DNA from: Planctomycetota bacterium | Lineage (GTDB): Bacteria; Planctomycetota; SZUA-567; H5-PLA8 | Length of the DNA: 64,000 nucleotides | Assembly (NCBI GenBank): GCA_016200135.1 | Contig: JACQFI010000052.1 | Location: 18,584-82,583, forward strand | Direction of reading: 5' to 3' | In this document: piece after piece, positions 57,351-64,000 of the stretch | How positions within the stretch are numbered: the stretch's first letter is position 1 | Layout of the letters: every line of letters begins with the position of its first letter | Translations under genes and position numbers: made by a program | The notes under the pieces: model-generated | What the model saw: only the letters and a program-made list of their open reading frames with translations | Told to the model about the DNA's origin: nothing | Database searches by the model: none

Positions 57351-60248
57351 CTACAGTCCCAGGTCTTTCTGGAGCGCCTTCGCGCCTTCGTGCGTGCCGT
57401 CGATCTCCAGCGCCGCTTTCACGTTCTTGGCGGCCTCATCGCGGTTGCCTAGAACGAAGTTCAGCCGGCCAACCTTGACGAAGCTCTCCACGTCCTTCTC
57501 GTCCAGCACGGTCGCGACGTGGTACTCGCGGATCGCCCGCGGCGTGTCCTTCAGTTCCTCGAAGACGCGCCCGGCCAGGCGGTGAATCTCCGGCTTGTAC
57601 GGGTTGATCTCGTTGTGCCGGTTGGCGCAGGCGGCCGCCGCCTTCCAGTCCTTGATCTCGACGGCGAATTTGAGGCCTTTTTCCGCGGCCTCGGTGTCGT
57701 CGGTGTTGGCGTCGAGCGCGTCCAGCCATACCTGCATGGCTTTGTCGTTCTGCGCGGGCTCCAGGTCCGTGTAGAGCTCCGGCAATTGATAGTACGGATT
57801 GTCGGGCCCCAGGTAGCGCGGGTAGAGCTTGCGGGCCATCTCGAAGGCCTCGATCGCCTTCGTCGTCCGGCCTTCCTTCTTGTAGATCACGCCCAGCCGG
57901 TGCCACGCGGTGAAGCTGCGCTCCGGGTCGATCTGCGTGGACTCGACGAACTTCGCCTGCGCGCCGGCGTAGTCCTTCTTCTCCATCGCCAGGACGCCGA
58001 GGAGATTCAGGGCGTCCACGCACTTGGGATCTTTTTCCAGAGCCTTCTGCGCCAGCGCCACCGCGCGCTGGTTCTTGCCATGCGTGAGGTACGCGATGGC
58101 GAGTTCGGCGAGCTGCTGCGCCGCGGCGTCGGCGCTGGAAGCGGCGGCCTCGAGCTTGGCCATGTCGGCCTCGTCGTAGCTCGGGCGCAGGCGGACCTTC
58201 TTCAGGAACTCCTTGACCTGGTTCTCCACGCCCGCGTTCATCTCGGGCAGCGTCTTCCCGGTGACCTCCGTCAGCGTCTGAACCAGGTTCTTGCCTGCGG
58301 CGAAGAGCTTCAGCGCCTTGCGCACGGCCTCGAACCCGAATTCCTTGTTGAGGTACTCGATCACGAAGCGCCCGTGCACGTACGCCAGGATGCGGTTCTC
58401 GTAGATGTACTCCTGCATCTTCTCGATGGGCTTGAGCTGGCCCTTGTAGTACAGGTTCACGATCAACTGGTCGGTGTTCAGGCGGCTGTCGTTCTCGACG
58501 AACGTCGAGAGCGCTTCGGTGAACCAGAGCGGCACGCGGAACTGGGACATCTGCAGCGCCATCACGTGCGCGTACTCGTGCTCGAAGACCTTGCGCCAGT
58601 TGAAAGCCGGCGTGGGCTTGCCCTCGCCGCCTTCGCGCGGCGAGAGGACCGTGCAGAGCTTGCCGAAGCAGACGCCCAGGATGCCGCCGACCGGAATGCC
58701 GACCGTGCGCGCGGCCTGGTCGTTCGTGGAGAGGCAGAGCGAGACCGTAAGCGGCCCTTGCGGCTCGAACCCGAAGCGCTTGGCCTGGTCGGCGTAAGCG
58801 TTCTCGGTCCATTCTTCGAGATACGGCCGGACGACCTCGGCCTCTTTCTTGTGGAACTTCAGGATGTAATGGGCGGTGCTGTTCGTGAAGTAGACCGGCG
58901 GGACGTCCTGCTCCTTGTCGCCCAAGAACTTGTCCAGGACGGTGATCATGTTCTTCGCCCACGGATTGAAGGCGTTCATCTTGAACGCCTTCAGCAGCAG
59001 CCGCTTGCCCTCTTCCTCGCCCTGCGCGCCCTGCCGCGCGGTGTTCATCCCCAGGCCGTAGTAGCCGCGCCAGTCCTCGGGATCGAGTTCGATCGCCTTC
59101 TTGTAGAACTCCGGCGCCTCCAGGAAGCCGTGCTTGTCCTCGATCAGTTCGCCCATCAGGCAGTAGTACTCGGCGTTCTTCGGATTCAGCGCCAGCGCCT
59201 TCTTTTCGATCTCCGCCGCCTTGTCCGCCTGCCGGATGAAATGGTAGTAAAAACCCAGGTTGGCCAGAGCCACATTATGGTTGGGATTCGTGGCGAGCGC
59301 GGCCTCGATGTGCTTCTTCGCTTCCTCGTCGCGGTCCTGCGTGAACTCGATCATGGCCTGGGTCAGGTGCGCTTCGATATGGTTCGGGTTGATCGCGAGC
59401 GCCTCCTTCAGCAGCGGCTGCGCCTTGGCGATGTCGTGCTGCGAGGCCATCAGCACCTTGGCCTGGCCGGCCAGCGCGTCCGGGTACTTCGGCCGGAACT
59501 TGAGCACCTCCGCGTAGCGCTCGGCCGCGAAGCCGAAGTAGTATTTGTCGAACGCGAGGTCCGCCGACCACAGGAAGGCCTCGGGTTGCTTGAGTCCTTT
59601 CTTCTGGATGAACTTCTCGGCGAGCATGAACCCGACCTCGAACGCGTCCTTGGGGTTCTCGTCCTGAATCCCCAGGCCGACGTAAGCCATCTCCATCGGG
59701 TCGTCCACTTTGCCCGCGTTGTAGTCCTCCGCCTTGCTGTTAAAGAGTTCGAAGAAGTGGTCGGTCGTTTTCTTGACCAGGTCCTTGCGGCCCAGCGCCT
59801 TGGCAGGGAGCAGCCGCAGGCCCCACGCGCGCTGGTTCTCCGGCGCGGCGGCGATCACCGCGTCGAACGACTTGAGGGCCTCCTCGTACTGCCCGGCCTC
59901 GCACTGAAGTTCGCCCAACTGGCTCAGCGCGGCCATGTTCTTGGGAGCGGCCTTTACGGCTTCCTCGCAGATGCCCAGCGCTTCCTTGTACTCGCCGATG
60001 ATGCGGAGGGTGTCGGCCGCCTTGGGCGCGACTTTCTGCCAGCGTTCCGAGCCCTTCTCCGCCGCCGCCAGGTTCTTGCGCAGGATCTCGGCGGCCTCCT
60101 TGTAGCGCCCCGCGTTGAGGTACTCGTCGACCCACGCCAGCGATTCGCCGGCGGCCTCCTCCGCGCGCACGGCCTGCGCGCCCGCGAAGGCCCACAGGCA
60201 CGCGCACAGGCATGCCGCTGCGAAGAACCGAGACTGGGAGATGTTCAT
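57351..60248 (-). CDS. TPR-domain gluzincin-type metallopeptidase
   Basis: The 965-residue exported protein (signal ~10-28) has many N-terminal TPR units (~35-450), a metallopeptidase domain, and more TPR units at the end (~690-960). The zinc motif is HEYAH at residues 557-561 (KVFEHEYAHVMALQM), with the third ligand likely E578 in WFTEALSTFVEN, 17 residues on. This is the peptidase MA-like pattern seen in bacterial proteins annotated as DUF1570-type. The sequence is compatible with periplasmic cleavage of a specific partner held by the TPRs. All catalytic ligands are present. It lies upstream of the giant PQQ/PA14 gene on the same strand, and downstream of the AsmA-like gene. A role in maturing the giant protein is a guess. 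Confidence 0.83.
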   Translation of the reverse strand: MNISQSRFFAAACLCACLWAFAGAQAVRAEEAAGESLAWVDEYLNAGRYKEAAEILRKNLAAAEKGSERWQKVAPKAADTLRIIGEYKEALGICEEAVKAAPKNMAALSQLGELQCEAGQYEEALKSFDAVIAAAPENQRAWGLRLLPAKALGRKDLVKKTTDHFFELFNSKAEDYNAGKVDDPMEMAYVGLGIQDENPKDAFEVGFMLAEKFIQKKGLKQPEAFLWSADLAFDKYYFGFAAERYAEVLKFRPKYPDALAGQAKVLMASQHDIAKAQPLLKEALAINPNHIEAHLTQAMIEFTQDRDEEAKKHIEAALATNPNHNVALANLGFYYHFIRQADKAAEIEKKALALNPKNAEYYCLMGELIEDKHGFLEAPEFYKKAIELDPEDWRGYYGLGMNTARQGAQGEEEGKRLLLKAFKMNAFNPWAKNMITVLDKFLGDKEQDVPPVYFTNSTAHYILKFHKKEAEVVRPYLEEWTENAYADQAKRFGFEPQGPLTVSLCLSTNDQAARTVGIPVGGILGVCFGKLCTVLSPREGGEGKPTPAFNWRKVFEHEYAHVMALQMSQFRVPLWFTEALSTFVENDSRLNTDQLIVNLYYKGQLKPIEKMQEYIYENRILAYVHGRFVIEYLNKEFGFEAVRKALKLFAAGKNLVQTLTEVTGKTLPEMNAGVENQVKEFLKKVRLRPSYDEADMAKLEAAASSADAAAQQLAELAIAYLTHGKNQRAVALAQKALEKDPKCVDALNLLGVLAMEKKDYAGAQAKFVESTQIDPERSFTAWHRLGVIYKKEGRTTKAIEAFEMARKLYPRYLGPDNPYYQLPELYTDLEPAQNDKAMQVWLDALDANTDDTEAAEKGLKFAVEIKDWKAAAACANRHNEINPYKPEIHRLAGRVFEELKDTPRAIREYHVATVLDEKDVESFVKVGRLNFVLGNRDEAAKNVKAALEIDGTHEGAKALQKDLGL

Positions 60249-60404
60249 GGCCTCTCCTGAAAACCCGCAAGCAACGGCCGGTCCGGCGCGGAGGCGCCCA
60301 AGAGCGATCCTACCTGATTGTTAGACGGTGAAAACCCCCGCCCCGCCCATGCTTTTGCCCTAAAACACCCGTTCCAGCACGTGTCTGGGCCGTTCGCGAA
60401 TCTC

Positions 60405-62057
60405 TTACTTGGACTTCTCTTCCGTGCCCAACAGGCCGCCAAGGCCGACCTTGTCGATCACCTTCTTGGACTCGCGCACGCCCTGGTCCATCGCCGAACC
60501 CATGGCGTTTCCAAATACCTTGAAGACGCTCGAAGGGCTTCCAGAGATCACGCCTTTGCCGATGCTGTACAGCGCGCCGGCCGCGAAATCGGGCATGTCC
60601 ACCGTGGGGTCCAGCAGCGTACCGCGGATGCGGATCGTCTTGATCGGTTCGCCCGTAGCCACTTTGGCGAGGCTGCTTACCATCTTTCCGGTGTACCCCT
60701 TGCCTTCCATCTGGGTGTCCTTGCTGAGCGTCATGCTGCCATCCCACTCGATCTTGCCGTTCGTGGTCGTGCCCGCGAACTCGGAGCTCAGCGTGCCTTT
60801 GCTCACGCCCGCGCCGGAAGCCTTCTCGACGCGCGAACTGACCGCGGCCAAGGCAAAGCCCTTGAGTTCGAGCTTCTTCTTGAAGCTCAGCTCCGGCCAA
60901 CTGCCTTTGATGTCCGTCCACTCGAGCAAGAAACTTCCATCGCCCGCGGAGGTCTTCAAGGGCGATTCGATCTTTACATGGCCTGGGCCATCGGCCAACG
61001 CGGCGGTGCCAGGGCCAAAACCGAGCTTGGCGATCTCCATCTTCAGGTCGGCGAACCGGTCGTAGGCATCTTTGCCGGTGGCATCGGGACCTTGGATCTC
61101 GATCGTAGAGCCGCCCATCGTCATGTCTTCCAAATAGATGCCGCCGTTGCCCAGAGACATGCCCTTCTCGCCCGGCTTGGGCGGCGGCGCGGTCAGGCAC
61201 GCGGCGCGGGCGGTGCCGATGATCTCCAGCGTCTCCGGATCGTTGGGCTTGCGAAGCTGGTTGAGGACGCGCAGGCCCTCCATCTTGACGCCCTTGATGC
61301 GCAGCGGTTTGGTGGCCGCGTCCGGGAACAGGATCTGCCCTTCGATATCCTTTACGTCCAATCCTTCCTCCGGTGCTTGTTCCTTTTTCTCGTCCCCTTG
61401 TTCGTCTTTCTGGCTCTTGAACGGTGTCCGGATCGTCACGCCGCTGACCTTGATGCCCGTCCAGCCTTCCTTGGGCACGCACTGGCCCGGCGCGGGCAGC
61501 ACGAGGTTGTCCACCGACAGGCGCCGCAGGTTGACCTCCACGGGTTCGGGTTCCAACCCCGCTCCCGGCGCCAAGAGGGCCTTGGGCACATGCATGCGGA
61601 TATGGCTGTCGCGCACCGAGAAGCTGTCGATCGGCAGCGCGGCCGTGCGCGTGGAAGCCGGCATCTTGTCCAGGAACTTCGCGAAGGTCGACGCGCCCTT
61701 CTCGTCGCAACCCGCGTTCACGTCCGCGCCATGGATCTTCAGGTTCGTGACGTGCAGCTCGCCGCCGAAGACCGATCCATACGAGACGTTCGCCTTGAGG
61801 TACTCGATCTTGGCCAGAGGCTGGTTTCCGGCGGACGCCTCGCTCTCGCCGACGGTCAGGTCCGAGAGCACCGCGCCGGCGGGAATGAGCGTGATCGAGA
61901 GGCTGCCGAGCTTTGTCGGCGCGCCCACGGCCTCGGAGATCTTCTTTTCCACCGTGCCGCGCAGGAAGACGCCCAGCAGGAACGGCAGGATCAGGAACAC
62001 GAACGCCAGTACACACGCCAGCGCGATACAGATCTTGCGGCCTTTCGACATAGCCAT
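60405..62057 (-). CDS. AsmA/DUF748-like inner-membrane-anchored protein
   Basis: The 550-residue protein has one N-terminal helix (~8-33, ICIALACVLAFVFLILPFLLGVFL) and a beta-rich periplasmic part typical of the AsmA superfamily. It starts VEKKISEAVGAPTKLGSLSITLIP and includes VTNLKIHGADVNAG and, near the end, IKTIRIRGTLLDPTVDMPDFA. AsmA-like proteins are tied to lipid transport to, or assembly at, the outer membrane. It is a smaller relative of the FHA-AsmA protein at 12236. A GGAG site lies 8 bases before ATG 62055-62057. It is 23 bases downstream of the LamG-like gene and 156 bases upstream of the TPR-peptidase, all on one strand. Confidence 0.8.
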   Translation of the reverse strand: MAMSKGRKICIALACVLAFVFLILPFLLGVFLRGTVEKKISEAVGAPTKLGSLSITLIPAGAVLSDLTVGESEASAGNQPLAKIEYLKANVSYGSVFGGELHVTNLKIHGADVNAGCDEKGASTFAKFLDKMPASTRTAALPIDSFSVRDSHIRMHVPKALLAPGAGLEPEPVEVNLRRLSVDNLVLPAPGQCVPKEGWTGIKVSGVTIRTPFKSQKDEQGDEKKEQAPEEGLDVKDIEGQILFPDAATKPLRIKGVKMEGLRVLNQLRKPNDPETLEIIGTARAACLTAPPPKPGEKGMSLGNGGIYLEDMTMGGSTIEIQGPDATGKDAYDRFADLKMEIAKLGFGPGTAALADGPGHVKIESPLKTSAGDGSFLLEWTDIKGSWPELSFKKKLELKGFALAAVSSRVEKASGAGVSKGTLSSEFAGTTTNGKIEWDGSMTLSKDTQMEGKGYTGKMVSSLAKVATGEPIKTIRIRGTLLDPTVDMPDFAAGALYSIGKGVISGSPSSVFKVFGNAMGSAMDQGVRESKKVIDKVGLGGLLGTEEKSK

Positions 62058-62080
62058 GCGTCGGTCTCCTTAAGTTTGAA

Positions 62081-63175
62081 TCAACCCAGCGTCCAGCCTT
62101 CCACCATTCCATACCGCGCGGCCATGCGCGCCGCGGAGAAATGCCGTATACCGAACCGCCCGTGAACGCGCGGCGCGCCATAGGTGCCGCCGTCAACATA
62201 CGCGTGCGTCAGGCGGCCGTCCACGAACACCTGCGCGCTGCGCCCATGCTGCAGCATCTCGACGCGGTACGTCCGCCCGAGTTCCCGGCAGGGATCGGGT
62301 TTCACGGTCGAGAGCATCCGCAATCCACGGCACGTTCGGCGGAGATTCGTCATACCCGAGTCCCCGCGGCAAAGCGAGACATGATACGTGTCCAGGCCGT
62401 AGTTGTACTGGGTCATCTCCCCGGCGGAGACGGCGTAGCCTTGGCCTTTCAACGGAACCGCGGGAAACGCGAAGAGCGCCCCCGCGCCCGGCCCTTCCAG
62501 CAGCAGCGGTTGGAACTCGAACGCGACCACGCCGCCCTCGAAGTCGTGCGCGCACCAGGCCGTGTTGCCCGCGCCGTCCATGCGCAGGGACGCGCCTTCG
62601 CGCGCAAAGTGCCCGGGCCCGAAGCAGCGCCAGCAAGCCAGCCCCGCACCGGGTTCGTCGGCGAAGACGCGCGCGCGCCGGGCCACCCGTTCCACGCGGC
62701 GCGGCGCCGAGAGCAGCGCCGCGAGCTTGCGGATCTCCTTTAAGCAGTCGCGCAGGTGCTCGGCGCGGAAGAAGGCCAGCCGGTCGGCGTGGCCTTCGGT
62801 CCAGCCCATCATCCAGTCGCTCCAGACCGGACGGTCGTTGCGCACAAACGCCGCCGCCGCGCGGACCTGGTCCTGGAACTGCGCCACCCAGGCTCCGGCG
62901 ACGTCTCCTTCCTGAGCCCCGCCGTATAGGACGACCGGCGCCTCCGCCTCTTCGATGCTGGCGGGCTCGGCCGTCCGCTCGCGGATGCGCTCGGCCCAAT
63001 CCGGCAGCCGCCCGGCCACTTCCCTTGCGGCTTCTTCGGTCAGAGCTCGGACTTGGGGCAGCAGTTCGTCGCAGGCCGCGCGCACCGCCGGCCAATCGGC
63101 GACCTCGGCGGAGGCGATGGTCTCCAGCGCCTTTGCACGAGTGCCGAGTTCAGACCAAAGTGCTGCGCTGTCCAT
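62081..63175 (-). CDS. LamG/DUF1961-like protein, function unknown
   Basis: The 364-residue protein has a helical N-terminal half (WSELGTRAKALETIASAEV, CLKEIRKLAALLSAP) with no signal peptide. Its C-terminal half resembles a concanavalin-like (DUF1961/DUF1080-type) sandwich, with YNYGLDTYHVSLCRGDSGMT, RTYRVEMLQHGRSAQVFVDG and FGIRHFSAARMAARYGMVEG. That half is similar in kind to the LamG-like parts of the giant proteins but shorter. A sugar- or polysaccharide-related role is the family tendency. I start at ATG 63173-63175 rather than GTG 63187, although neither has a strong ribosome site. It precedes the AsmA-like gene by 23 bases and is divergent from the small heme-motif protein. Confidence 0.65.
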   Translation of the reverse strand: MDSAALWSELGTRAKALETIASAEVADWPAVRAACDELLPQVRALTEEAAREVAGRLPDWAERIRERTAEPASIEEAEAPVVLYGGAQEGDVAGAWVAQFQDQVRAAAAFVRNDRPVWSDWMMGWTEGHADRLAFFRAEHLRDCLKEIRKLAALLSAPRRVERVARRARVFADEPGAGLACWRCFGPGHFAREGASLRMDGAGNTAWCAHDFEGGVVAFEFQPLLLEGPGAGALFAFPAVPLKGQGYAVSAGEMTQYNYGLDTYHVSLCRGDSGMTNLRRTCRGLRMLSTVKPDPCRELGRTYRVEMLQHGRSAQVFVDGRLTHAYVDGGTYGAPRVHGRFGIRHFSAARMAARYGMVEGWTLG

Positions 63176-63344
63176 TCTTCGACGCACCTGCAGATAATCG
63201 CGTGGCCGCGTGGCAAAAAATACTGGACGATAAGCAGCCCGAGATAATACTCTGCGGAAGAGCGGAATCAGGTGAATAAAAGTTCCTGGCAGGCGTCACC
63301 GCTGAGAAGCCGCGCGTTCAACCCGTTCGGGAAGGAGACCCCGC

Positions 63345-63797
63345 ATGTCCAAGAAACAGCACCGCAGTATTCCCGTCCTGGCGGCCCTGTTGGTCGTAAC
63401 CGTGGGCCTCGCCCTTCCGGCCATGGCGCAGAAGAAGTTCCTCGAGAAGATCCGCCGCGCCTACCAGTTGGACGCGACCACCGGCAAGTGCACCCTCTGC
63501 CACAAGCTCAAGGAGAAAGAAGACCCCGGCAAAGAGAACCTCAATCCGTTCGGCAAGGACCTGCAAGCCGACCCCGCGATCAAGCCCGCGCTCGGCCACG
63601 ACGACGATTTCAAGTTCACCGACGCGCAGCTCGAAGCGGTCCTCAAGGCCGCGCAGAACATCGACGACAAGGACTCCGACGGCGACGGCGTGACGAACAA
63701 GGAAGAGCTCGACCTCGGTTCCTTCCCCGGCGACAAGGACAGCAAGCCCGACGCGAAGAAACTCGAAGCGTACCGCAAGGCGCACCCGAAGAAGTGA
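63345..63797 (+). CDS. Small exported protein with one CxxCH heme motif and one calcium-loop repeat
   Basis: The 150-residue protein has a signal sequence (~8-28, ending PAMAQ) and one CxxCH at residues 49-53 (CTLCH, K flanked). A charged helical part follows, then a single acidic loop at ~107-120 (DDKDSDGDGVTNKEEL) of the thrombospondin type-3/EF-hand-like kind. The first motif would attach one c-type heme, and the second would bind Ca2+. That combination suggests a small periplasmic electron carrier or a surface cytochrome. No heme axial-ligand methionine is obvious downstream. AAGGAG lies 8 bases before the ATG. The gene ends in a strong intrinsic terminator at 63857-63897. The cytochrome call rests on one short motif. 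Confidence 0.7.
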   Translation: MSKKQHRSIPVLAALLVVTVGLALPAMAQKKFLEKIRRAYQLDATTGKCTLCHKLKEKEDPGKENLNPFGKDLQADPAIKPALGHDDDFKFTDAQLEAVLKAAQNIDDKDSDGDGVTNKEELDLGSFPGDKDSKPDAKKLEAYRKAHPKK

Positions 63798-63804
63798 GAA
63801 CAGC

Positions 63805-63836
63805 ATTTTCGATTTCCGATTTTGGATTTTCGATTT
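63805..63836 (+). repeat. T-rich degenerate short repeat after the last gene
   Basis: The segment repeats ATTTTCGATTT-like units with small changes (GATTTCCGATTTTGGATTTTCGATTT pattern, divided at 63805-63836). It is markedly AT-rich against the surrounding sequence. It lies between the stop at 63797 and the terminator. It may be a decayed interspersed element, but no function is visible. Confidence 0.45.
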
Positions 63837-63856
63837 AACGGCTCGGCAAGAGCAAG

Positions 63857-63897
63857 CAAAGCGGCCCGCGCCTGATTAGCGTGGGCCGCTTTGTTTT
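63857..63897. terminator. Intrinsic terminator
   Basis: CAAAGCGGCCC (63857-63867) and GGGCCGCTTTG (63883-63893) form an 11-bp perfect stem. The next four pairs (G-U, C-G, G-C, C-G) extend it around the loop 63872-63878. TTTT at 63894-63897 completes the pattern on the plus strand, serving the gene that ends at 63797. The A-rich left flank could also let it act on transcripts from the other side. Confidence 0.85.
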
Positions 63898-63927
63898 CAG
63901 GAATCAATTTACCGATATCAATGCGCC

Positions 63928-64000
63928 GTTCGCAGTTCGCAGTTCGCAGTTCGCAGTTCGCAGTTCGCAGTTCGCAGTTCGCAGTTCGCAGTTCGCAGTT
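63928..64000 (+). repeat. Perfect 7-bp tandem repeat reaching the window edge
   Basis: GTTCGCA is repeated without mismatch for 73 bases (10.4 copies) up to the last base of the window, so the total length is unknown. It lies past the terminator of the last gene. No ORF, CRISPR structure or known origin motif accompanies it. It is likely a variable-number repeat, and its length would change by slippage. Confidence 0.95.

Noticed and set aside
57519..60260. 913-codon plus-strand frame opposite the TPR-metallopeptidase
   Set aside because: The minus strand carries TPR units and HEYAH; the plus frame has only low-complexity composition.
60318..62165. 615-codon plus-strand frame opposite the AsmA-like gene
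   Set aside because: Antisense shadow; the AsmA-like frame has a TM helix, a ribosome site and family-type strands.
63928..64000. CRISPR array at the window end
   Set aside because: The repeat is a contiguous 7-bp unit with no spacers and no cas genes nearby, so it is a tandem repeat.

Overview
The window is a high-GC, gene-dense chromosomal stretch from a diderm bacterium. Signal peptides, a SurA-like isomerase, two AsmA-type proteins, a TonB-like protein, an ExbB/TolQ-like protein and M16 peptidases all point to a periplasm and outer membrane. Several architectures are typical of the PVC superphylum, Planctomycetota in particular: giant exported proteins with LamG-like, PQQ-propeller, CBM9-like and PA14 domains, TPR proteins beside ExbB and a von Willebrand A/DUF4159 protein, and a TPR-metallopeptidase. 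I infer a planctomycete-like, uncultured-type organism, but nothing in the window settles the taxon. I see no rRNA, tRNA, CRISPR array, transposase or phage gene.

Layout. 1-2068 (-): an edge-truncated DJ-1/PfpI protein and an M3 oligopeptidase. 2268-4475 (+): a URO-D/MtaA-like methyltransferase and a GHMP sugar kinase. 4474-4660: a long imperfect inverted repeat between convergent genes. 4669-10539 (-): a 1956-residue anchored PDZ/LamG-like protein. 10755-12044 (+): a His-rich membrane protein and a histone-deacetylase-family amidohydrolase. 12236-19166 (+): an FHA-TM-AsmA fusion and a parvulin-type isomerase, a likely envelope-biogenesis pair. 19209-22711 (-): moeA, moaC and a TonB-like protein. 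22846-23919 (+): a Gfo/Idh/MocA oxidoreductase. 23926-31263 (-): a tight six-gene run (single-TM protein, endonuclease IV, two M16 peptidase subunits, BioD, SpoU methyltransferase). 31517-42450 (+): TPR protein, ExbB/TolQ-like protein and a 2197-residue VWA/Gly-rich/DUF4159 protein. 42464-43963 (-): pyruvate kinase. 44078-47949 (+): a C45-type Ntn hydrolase and a PhnD-like/patatin membrane fusion. 47956-63175 (-): a 3060-residue PQQ/CBM9/PA14 protein, a TPR-gluzincin, a second AsmA-like protein and a LamG-like protein. 63345-63797 (+): a small secreted protein with one CxxCH and one calcium-loop motif, ending in a strong terminator. The window closes in a perfect 7-bp tandem repeat.

How the genes fit together. 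Much of the coding capacity is for the envelope: lipid or outer-membrane transport (two AsmA-like proteins), periplasmic folding and turnover (parvulin, M16 pair, TPR-peptidase), a force or energy-transducing module (ExbB with the VWA giant, and a TonB-like protein; no ExbD in view), and surface display (the 1956- and 3060-residue proteins). The rest is housekeeping: molybdopterin synthesis, biotin synthesis, base-excision repair, glycolysis and rRNA methylation.

The most unusual proteins are the PhnD-like/patatin fusion with an inserted multi-TM segment, the FHA-AsmA fusion, the VWA/2-TM/Gly-rich/DUF4159 protein coupled to a TolQ-like motor subunit, and an M16 pair that splits the catalytic residues between two adjacent genes.
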